A stretch of DNA of 9,955 nucleotides, taken from NCBI GenBank assembly GCA_021784495.1, contig JAJXSQ010000047.1:1-9955 (forward strand), read 5' to 3'. The first letter of the stretch is position 1; every line of letters starts with the position of its first letter. Position numbers and translations under genes: made by a program. This DNA is from Myxococcales bacterium (GTDB lineage Bacteria > Myxococcota > Myxococcia > Myxococcales > Anaeromyxobacteraceae). The notes beneath the pieces are model-generated. The model was not told where the DNA came from, made no database searches, and saw only the letters and a list, made by a program, of their open reading frames with translations. Shown in pieces: positions 5,209 to 9,955 of the stretch.

Positions 5209-7770
5209 CTAGGGGACGCAGTCGGCCGGGCTGGTCTTCCCGACCCCGAGGAACTGGGAGACGTTGCTCCAGGTGACGAGCGCCGGGGCTCCCGCCGTGC
5301 TCGTCGGGCCGCTGGCGATCGCGAAGTGGGTCCCGGTCAGGTTCGCGCAGGTGGTCGCCGGCACGGTCCAGCGCTCGATCTCGGTGTTGTCGACCAGGAC
5401 GCGGTAGTGGCAGGTCGAGCCCGCCCCCTCGATCCGGAGGTCGTGCCACCCGCCGACGAGCGGCGCCGGGATCGGGTTGATCGTCGCCGTCGGCGCGATC
5501 GCGGTCGCCGGGCAGGTGCTCTGGTCGTACAGGGCGACGGTCGGCGCGCCGTTGCTCCGCGGGAAGTCGAGCTCCACCCGGAGCCCCCCGGTGGCGATCG
5601 GGCAGAGCGCCGTGACCGCGCTCCCGTCCGCCGGGGCCGGGCTCTGCTCGGTGGTCTGGACGACGATCGACGCGCTGTCGTCGTAGGCCAGCCCCGCCGG
5701 GACGAAGAGCTGCGCGTCGATCGCGAAGATGCTGCTGGTGGTCAGCGGGGAGGTGGAGAGGTCGAAGCCGTGCGTGAGGAAGGCGAGGTTCAGGTCGGCC
5801 TCCTGGACGAGGCCCGACACCACGCCGCCGCCGGGCTGGCCGATGAGCTGCGCCGCGGCCGCCGGCAGGCCGTCGCTCACGTAGGCGACGTAGGGCGCGA
5901 GCGTCGTGAAGGGGTAGGCGGGCCAGGGGGTGAGGAAGGGCGCGACGGGGGGGCTCACCGGCGCCACCGGCGGGCTCCAGGTGCAGTTCGCCAGGCAGGT
6001 CCCCGAGGAGCAGGTCTGGCCCGGCAGGCAGGTCGTGCCGGCGCTCGTCCCGGTGCAGTAGCCGGACGCCCCGCAGAAGGTCTGGCTGGTGAGCGGGTTG
6101 ACGCAGGAGCCGGCGCAGTAGACGAGCGACGTCTGGCCCGGCTGCGGAGGGGCGCAGAGCGGGTAGCAGGCGCCGTCGTAGCAGGTGGCGCTCGGGCCGC
6201 ACGCCGTGCCGCTCGTCGCCGGGGTCGCGGTCGACGAGCAGGTCCCCGAGGCGCCGCAGTAGGTCGGGTCGGTCCGGGGGTCGACGCAGGTGCCGTTGCA
6301 GTTCACCAGCCCCGGCTTGCAGTAGAGCGTGCACTGGCCGGCGGTGCAGGCGAAGCCGGGCGCGCAGGCGACGCCGCAGGCGCTGCAGTTGGCCGCGTCG
6401 GTGAGCATGTCGACGCAGGTCCCGGAGCAGTTGGTGAGCCCGGCCTGACAGGAGAGGAGGCAGCCGCCCCCGGAGCAGACGTTGCCCGAGGCGCAGACCA
6501 GGCCGCTCGTCGGCGGGCTCACCGCCGAGGAGCAGGTGCCGGAGGCGCCGCAGTAGGCCGGGTCGGTGAGGGGATTCACGCAGGTGCCGTTGCAGTCGAC
6601 GAGGCCGGCCTGGCAGGAGAGGGCGCAGGTGCCGTTCGAGCAGACCTCGCCGGCGGGACAGGTCGCCCCGGCGGTGGAGGGGGTGGCCGTCGCCGAGCAG
6701 GCGCCGGAGGCGCCGCAGTAGGTCGGGTCCCGGGTCGGGTCGATGCACTTGCCGTTGCAGTTCACCAGGCCGGCCTGGCAGGAGAGGGCGCAGGTGCCGG
6801 CGGAGCAGACCTCGCCGGAGGGGCAGGGGGTCCCGGCGGTGGCGGCGGTGCAGCCACCCGAGGCGCCGCAGTGGATGGGATCGGTCATCGGGTCGACGCA
6901 CTGTCCGTTGCAGTCGACCTCGCCGGCCTGGCAGGAGAGGGCGCAGGTGCCGGCGGAGCAGACCTCGCCGGAGGGGCAGGCGGTCCCGGCGGTGGAGGGG
7001 GTGGCCGTCGCCGAGCAGGCGCCGGAGGCGCCGCAGTAGCCCCGGTCGGTCAACGGGTCGACGCAGGTGCCGTTGCAGTTCACCAGGCCGGCCTGGCAGG
7101 AGAGGGCGCAGGCGCCGCCGGCGCAGACCGTCCCCGAGGGGCAGGCGGTCCCGGCGGTCGCGCCGGAGCAGTTGGACGACGCGCCGCAGAAGTTCGGGTC
7201 GGTCTTCGGGTCGACGCAGGTGCCGGCGCAGTCGACGAGCCCGGCCTGGCAGGAGAGGGCGCAGGCGCCGCCCGCGCAGACGAACCCGGGCAGGCAGGCG
7301 GTGCCGACCGAGGCGCCCGTGCAGCTGCCGGAGGCGCCGCAGTAGGTCGGATCGAGGGCCGGGTCGGTGCACCTGCCGTTGCAGTTCACCAGGCCGGCCT
7401 GGCAGGAGAGGGCGCAGGCGCCGTTCGAGCAGACCTCGCCCGCCGGGCAGGCCGCGCCGGCGGTGGTGCCCCGGCAGGCGCCGGAGGCGCCGCAGTAGTT
7501 CGGATCGGTCAGCGGATCGACGCACATCCCGTTGCAGGCGACGGTGCCGGGCTGGCAGCTGGCCACGCAGCTCCCCGCGACGCAGGCGTTCCCCGCCGGG
7601 CAGGCGTTGCCGCAGACGCCGCAGTTCTGGTTGTCCGAGCGCAGGTTGGTGCAGGCGCCGTAGCAGACCGTGGGGGTCGGGCCGATGCAGTCGGGCTTGG
7701 GGGTCGAGCTGCAGGCGGCGAGCGCGGCGAGCGCGATGGCGCTGAGGCGCGCGGCGGATCCACGGTCCAT
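5209..7770 (-). CDS. Cysteine-rich repeat lipoprotein with possible C-terminal jelly-roll domain
   Basis: An 853-residue exported protein. Residues 1-20 form a lipoprotein signal peptide with lipobox LAAC (Cys20). Residues 28-596 are eleven tandem repeats of 43-57 residues, each with eight cysteines, on the pattern CQxGxxxCxGxC-DPxTDP-YCGASGxC-CxxGxVCxxGxC. They resemble the Stig1/MXAN_6577-like Cys-rich repeats of myxobacterial surface proteins. A Pro-rich linker follows (about 597-620: SPPVAPVSPPVAP). The C-terminal 230 residues are not repetitive; the segment WHDLRIEG through VLVDNTEIERW to LVTWSNVSQF has the look of a concanavalin/LamG-type beta sandwich, which is an inference from pattern. 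I count 95 cysteines, implying many disulfides and an extracytoplasmic location. ATG 7770 is chosen for the signal peptide and the GGAGGGG ribosome site 5 nt upstream. Likely a rigid surface stalk carrying a binding domain; the ligand is unknown. Confidence 0.85.
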   Translation of the reverse strand: MDRGSAARLSAIALAALAACSSTPKPDCIGPTPTVCYGACTNLRSDNQNCGVCGNACPAGNACVAGSCVASCQPGTVACNGMCVDPLTDPNYCGASGACRGTTAGAACPAGEVCSNGACALSCQAGLVNCNGRCTDPALDPTYCGASGSCTGASVGTACLPGFVCAGGACALSCQAGLVDCAGTCVDPKTDPNFCGASSNCSGATAGTACPSGTVCAGGACALSCQAGLVNCNGTCVDPLTDRGYCGASGACSATATPSTAGTACPSGEVCSAGTCALSCQAGEVDCNGQCVDPMTDPIHCGASGGCTAATAGTPCPSGEVCSAGTCALSCQAGLVNCNGKCIDPTRDPTYCGASGACSATATPSTAGATCPAGEVCSNGTCALSCQAGLVDCNGTCVNPLTDPAYCGASGTCSSAVSPPTSGLVCASGNVCSGGGCLLSCQAGLTNCSGTCVDMLTDAANCSACGVACAPGFACTAGQCTLYCKPGLVNCNGTCVDPRTDPTYCGASGTCSSTATPATSGTACGPSATCYDGACYPLCAPPQPGQTSLVYCAGSCVNPLTSQTFCGASGYCTGTSAGTTCLPGQTCSSGTCLANCTWSPPVAPVSPPVAPFLTPWPAYPFTTLAPYVAYVSDGLPAAAAQLIGQPGGGVVSGLVQEADLNLAFLTHGFDLSTSPLTTSSIFAIDAQLFVPAGLAYDDSASIVVQTTEQSPAPADGSAVTALCPIATGGLRVELDFPRSNGAPTVALYDQSTCPATAIAPTATINPIPAPLVGGWHDLRIEGAGSTCHYRVLVDNTEIERWTVPATTCANLTGTHFAIASGPTSTAGAPALVTWSNVSQFLGVGKTSPADCVP
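6667..7039. repeat. 55-bp exact direct repeats two units apart (318 bp)
   Basis: Positions 6667-6721 and 6985-7039 are identical by eye. The 318-bp offset equals one 153-bp unit plus one 165-bp unit, so repeats 5 and 7 of the lipoprotein share this block while repeat 6 between them does not. This indicates duplication of a two-unit block or gene conversion between alternate units. Confidence 0.75.
6769..6980. repeat. 59-bp exact direct repeats one unit apart (153 bp)
   Basis: Positions 6769-6827 and 6922-6980 are identical by eye and lie exactly 153 bp apart. They cover the end of one Cys-rich repeat and the start of the next. A related 45-bp block occurs three times, at 6750-6794, 7068-7112 and 7374-7418. 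Such long exact matches are candidates for slippage or RecA-dependent change in copy number. Confidence 0.75.
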
Positions 7771-7775
7771 GGTGT

Positions 7776-7794
7776 CCCCTCCGGAGGTGAGGGG
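7776..7794 (-). promoter_or_regulatory. Ribosome site of the repeat lipoprotein within a small hairpin
   Basis: In the minus-strand transcript GGAGGGG (7782-7776) lies 5 nt before the ATG at 7770. Its GAGGGG part (7781-7776) can pair with CCCCTC (7794-7789) around a 7-nt loop, giving a 6-bp GC-rich stem that would cover the Shine-Dalgarno. The site is strong enough to fix the start. Whether the hairpin limits translation is only a possibility. Confidence 0.45.
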
Positions 7795-7827
7795 GCCGCG
7801 TGCGCGCGATCCCCCTCGCCGCGGAGC

Positions 7828-7856
7828 ATAGTACGCCGGCGGGTGGGGACGTGACC
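7828..7856 (-). promoter_or_regulatory. Candidate promoter of the repeat lipoprotein
   Basis: TACTAT on the minus strand (7833-7828, 4 of 6 to a -10 box) is the one AT-rich island in an otherwise extremely GC-rich 204-nt gap. A weak GGTCAC (7856-7851) lies 17 nt upstream in the -35 position. A start near 7821 would leave a leader of about 50 nt that contains the ribosome-site hairpin. The -10 is plausible; the -35 is poor. Confidence 0.35.
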
Positions 7857-7917
7857 GATCGCCGGCGCCGGGGCGCCGCGCGCCAGCCGCCGCCCGTCAC
7901 CTCCGGGTGAACCGCCT

Positions 7918-7934
7918 GGGGTCGACCGGACCCC
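7918..7934. terminator. Small hairpin downstream of the TRAP pair
   Basis: GGGGTC (7918-7923) and GACCCC (7929-7934) form a 6-bp stem with a 5-nt loop, 41 nt past the tatP stop in the direction of that transcript. A second, imperfect GC stem lies between it and the stop. No T tract follows. It may end the tatT-tatP transcript before the next gene, but stems this short arise readily in such GC-rich DNA. Confidence 0.3.
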
Positions 7935-7974
7935 TCGGCGGGCCGCGCCTCCCGCCTTCGGGGCGCCGGGGCCG

Positions 7975-8961
7975 CTACCGCCCGCCGGTCGCCCGGCAGG
8001 CGTCGCGCGCCGCCTTCACCTCGTCGAAGAAGGCGGCCGGCACCACCCCGCCGCGGACGATCGGCCAGCTCCGCTCCATCGCCGCGCGCCAGGGGGCCGG
8101 ATCGACCGGCACCACCGTGAGCCCCTGGCGCTTCATGGCGGCGACCGCGTCGACGTTGAGCCGCCGCACCTCGACGTCGACCTTCCGCCCCAGCTCGACG
8201 GCGATGGCGGCCAGCTTCGCCCGGATCGCCGGATCGATCCGCTCCCAGGCGTCGCGCCGGACGATGGTCGCCCCCAGGATCCAGCCCCAGGGCAGGTCCA
8301 TCATGTGGTTCGCCTTCTCGAAGAGGCGGGCGGTGAGGACGTAGAGCGGCACGTTGGTGATGCAGTCGATCATCCCGGTCTGGAGCGAGGGGACGATGTC
8401 GGTCGAGGAGAGGACCACCGGGCTGAAGCCGGCGGCCCGCCAGGCGTCGACGCTCTTCGGATCGCCCTCCCAGGCGAAGACCCGGGCGTTCTTCATCTCG
8501 GCCGGCGTGCGATAGCCGGCGTCGCAGAAGAGCGACATGGCGCCGATCCGGCTCCACTGGAGGACCACGAACCCGCGGGCCAGCAGGTCGGCCTCGAGGT
8601 GCGCCCGCACCCGGGCGAAGGCGCACTCCATCTCCGCCTCGCTCCCGAAGAGCATCGGCACCGAGAGGGTCTGCGGGTCGGGGAGGACGTCGTGCATGCC
8701 GACGTTCGAGATCGCCGCCGCCTGGAGCTGGCCGATCTCCATCTTGCGGACCATCTCCCCCTCGCTCCCCTGCGCGCCGCCCGGGTAGACGCGGAGCTTC
8801 ACCTGCCCGCCCGAGGCCTCCTCCCAGCGCTTCCCCATCTCCTTCAGGATCTCGTGCCAGGTCGAGCCGGCCGGGGCGAGGGTGCCCAGCTTGACGATCA
8901 CCTGGGCGCGCGCCGGGAGGGCGGTGGCCGCGAGCAGGGCGGCGAGGAGGAGCTTGGTCAC
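7975..8961 (-). CDS. dctP: TRAP transporter solute-binding protein (DctP/TatP family)
   Basis: A 328-residue periplasmic binding protein of the usual DctP length. Residues 1-19 are a Sec signal peptide (TKLLLAALLAATALPARA, cleaved before Gln20). The mature start VIVKLGTLAPAGSTWHEI is the family's first beta strand and loop. Other recognisable blocks are WEEASGGQVKLRVYPGGAQG (about 45-64), the PEMKNARVFAW-like segment with Arg160 where DctP proteins usually hold the ligand-carboxylate arginine, and LQTGMIDCITNVPLYV (around 190-205). GTG 8961 is chosen because AAGGAG lies 6 nt upstream and the signal peptide begins there. It is 23 nt downstream of the tatT gene, so the two form an operon. With TatT next door it is best called TatP: in this subgroup the binding protein pairs with a TPR-like lipoprotein and may carry hydrophobic ligands. 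The ligand here is unknown, and the QM permease is not in the window. Confidence 0.9.
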   Translation of the reverse strand: MTKLLLAALLAATALPARAQVIVKLGTLAPAGSTWHEILKEMGKRWEEASGGQVKLRVYPGGAQGSEGEMVRKMEIGQLQAAAISNVGMHDVLPDPQTLSVPMLFGSEAEMECAFARVRAHLEADLLARGFVVLQWSRIGAMSLFCDAGYRTPAEMKNARVFAWEGDPKSVDAWRAAGFSPVVLSSTDIVPSLQTGMIDCITNVPLYVLTARLFEKANHMMDLPWGWILGATIVRRDAWERIDPAIRAKLAAIAVELGRKVDVEVRRLNVDAVAAMKRQGLTVVPVDPAPWRAAMERSWPIVRGGVVPAAFFDEVKAARDACRATGGR

Positions 8962-8967
8962 GGGGAT

Positions 8968-8973
8968 CTCCTT
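8968..8973 (-). promoter_or_regulatory. Shine-Dalgarno that fixes the tatP GTG start
   Basis: AAGGAG on the minus strand lies 6 nt before GTG 8961, inside the 23-nt gap after the tatT stop. The reading frame stays open far upstream through antisense of tatT, so this site and the signal peptide right after it decide the start. Confidence 0.7.
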
Positions 8974-8984
8974 CGCGAGGCGGA

Positions 8985-9902
8985 TCAGAGGAACAGGTCG
9001 TCGACGTGGTCGAGGAGGAGCCGCGCCCGGCGCCGGGCGAGCACGTTCGCGAGCCGGTAGCGCGCCGGCTGCTCGGGATCGGCGGCCAGCACCTCGCCGA
9101 GGGTGGCCACGAAGGCGGCGCGGTCCTGGGCCTGGACGAGCACCCCCTCGGCCCAGGCGACCTTCGGCCCGAGCTTCTCGCCGCGCGAGAGGGCCAGCGC
9201 CCGGTCGAGGTGCGGTCGGACCTTCGCCGGCCCGCCCCCGCCGGCCGCGCCGCGGCCGCCGAGGTAGGCGATGAAGAACTCGTGGATCGCCCCGTCGCCC
9301 CACGCCTCGTCGAGGGCGAGCGCCCGCTCCATCATCGCCACCGGGACCGGGAGCTCGGCGACCAGCTCCATGTCCCCCTTGGCGCTGGAGATGGCGAGCG
9401 CCCAGGCCGACGCGGTCCAGTAGAGGGCCGGGACGTCCTCCCGCGTGGCCACCGCGAGGAGCGCCGGCAGCGCCCGGGAGTCGGTCGCGGCGGCGAGCCG
9501 GCCGCCCAGGCCGCCCCGTCGCTCGTCGAGCGCCCGCAGCCCGTAGCCGCGCGCGCGCAGGAAGAGCCGCCGGGCCCGGGTCCGGAGCCTGGCCGCCTCC
9601 TCGAGCCGGCCGCCGAGGTCGGCCGCGTCGGCGTCGGCGGCGACGAAGGCGTAGCCGTACTGGGTGAAGCCGGCGGCGAGCGACTCGAGGAGCCTCTCGT
9701 CGCGCGGCTGGGAGGCGAGCAGCCCCTCCATCGTCTTCAGCCCGAAGGGGACCGCCTGGCGCACCAGCTCCGGGTCGTCGTCGCTGGCGTAGACGTCGCC
9801 GCCGGAGGAGAGGGCGCCGGCCGCGACCCGCGCGGCGATGCCCGAGCAGCCGAGGGTGGGCGCGAGGAGCGACGCGGCGAGGAGCGGGAGGAGGGGACGC
9901 AC
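8985..9902 (-). CDS. tatT: TRAP transporter-associated lipoprotein TatT
   Basis: A 305-residue, Ala/Leu/Arg-rich, mostly helical exported protein. Residues 1-19 are a lipoprotein-type signal (RPLLPLLAASLLAPTLGC) with Cys19 as likely lipid site; Thr at -3 is unusual for a lipobox. The segments DVYASDDDPELVRQAVPFGL (about 36-55), GFTQYGYAF (about 73-81), YWTASAWALAIS (about 160-171) and GDGAIHEFFIAYLG (about 203-216) match the TatT family known from Treponema pallidum Tp0956. There the fold is a bundle of TPR-like helix pairs forming a trimer with pores that docks TatP. The start is GTG 9902, with only a weak AGG 6 nt upstream; the frame is closed by a stop at 9933-9935, so at most about ten residues could be added. 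It is followed by tatP after 23 nt. Expected role: presenting ligand to, or partnering with, TatP in the periplasm. Confidence 0.87.
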   Translation of the reverse strand: MRPLLPLLAASLLAPTLGCSGIAARVAAGALSSGGDVYASDDDPELVRQAVPFGLKTMEGLLASQPRDERLLESLAAGFTQYGYAFVAADADAADLGGRLEEAARLRTRARRLFLRARGYGLRALDERRGGLGGRLAAATDSRALPALLAVATREDVPALYWTASAWALAISSAKGDMELVAELPVPVAMMERALALDEAWGDGAIHEFFIAYLGGRGAAGGGGPAKVRPHLDRALALSRGEKLGPKVAWAEGVLVQAQDRAAFVATLGEVLAADPEQPARYRLANVLARRRARLLLDHVDDLFL

Positions 9903-9955
9903 CGGGGACCTGGCGGCCAGGGTTCGTGGTACTCATACGGCGCCCCTCGACGAGG

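Larger units (their letters stand above)
5983..7689 (-). repeat. Eleven tandem 8-cysteine coding repeats
   Basis: Unit starts by residue are 28, 72, 123, 174, 225, 280, 331, 386, 441, 484 and 539. Lengths are 44, 51, 51, 51, 55, 51, 55, 55, 43, 55 and about 57. Each holds eight cysteines. Units 1 and 9 are short and carry the compact C-x-x-C-G-x-x-C core (CGVCGNAC, CSACGVAC). The other nine have the extended YCGASGxC or FCGASxxC form. The basic DNA period is 153 or 165 bp, differing by four codons. Confidence 0.9.

Noticed and set aside
3059..5212. Plus-strand open frame (717 codons) overlapping the ABC-F end, methyltransferase and yebC
   Set aside because: It is out of frame with ABC-F and yebC, both of which have full family motifs. 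The product is Arg/Pro/Gly-rich with no domain.
5326..7854. Long plus-strand open frame (842 codons) across the repeat lipoprotein
   Set aside because: It is antisense to a gene with a signal peptide, ribosome site and cysteine repeats. Its product is low-complexity Gly/Ala/Arg/Val without a domain. Long shadow frames are expected at this GC content.
4691..8626. Minus-strand open frame of 1311 codons spanning several genes
   Set aside because: It runs antisense through yebC and out of frame through the lipoprotein and tatP genes. The product is Arg/Leu/Gly-rich with no family likeness; it is a high-GC artefact.
9932..9955. TATGAG as a tatT -10 box, or the end of an upstream gene at the TGA 9935-9933
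   Set aside because: The -35 position falls outside the window and only seven upstream codons are visible, so neither reading can be judged.

Overview
This is a very GC-rich stretch (roughly 70% or more by eye) of bacterial chromosome, densely coded, with almost every third codon position G or C. The gene set points to a deltaproteobacterium of the myxobacterial type (Myxococcota, Anaeromyxobacter-like). It includes two surface lipoproteins with Cys/Gly/Ser-rich regions, a secreted M43-type metalloprotease, a TatT/TatP TRAP pair and a YbiT-type ABC-F protein. The taxonomy is an inference from gene content and composition; no rRNA or marker gene is present.

Layout from left to right. (1) Positions 1-1766, minus strand: a two-gene cluster with a metzincin lipoprotease (117-1766), followed 8 nt later by the first 36 codons of a second exported protein that runs off the left edge (1-108). 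(2) Positions 1860-5165: an ABC-F ATPase of the YbiT type (+), a class I methyltransferase of the PF13679-like type (-) whose stop codon lies in the same CTAG as the ABC-F stop, and, divergent from the methyltransferase, a YebC/PmpR-family protein (+). A strong GC hairpin at 5170-5196 closes this block. (3) Positions 5209-7770, minus strand: an 853-residue lipoprotein with eleven tandem 8-cysteine repeats and a C-terminal domain that may be a jelly roll. (4) Positions 7975-9902, minus strand: a TRAP pair, tatT lipoprotein then tatP/dctP binding protein. The permease subunits are not downstream and are not in the window. No gap between genes reaches 300 bases; the longest is about 204 nt (7771-7974).

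How the genes may work together. The two ends encode envelope functions: proteolysis, surface structure or binding, and solute capture in the periplasm. The middle is cytoplasmic and holds two proteins from families that act on the ribosome (ABC-F and YebC), with an uncharacterised methyltransferase between them. That neighbourhood is the most suggestive functional association here, but it rests on adjacency only. The clearest structural oddity is the repeat lipoprotein. Its repeats are nearly identical at DNA level in places and show a two-unit higher-order period, which suggests expansion by recombination. I see no mobile element, CRISPR array, tRNA, rRNA or phage feature, and no clear novel defence or metabolic system.
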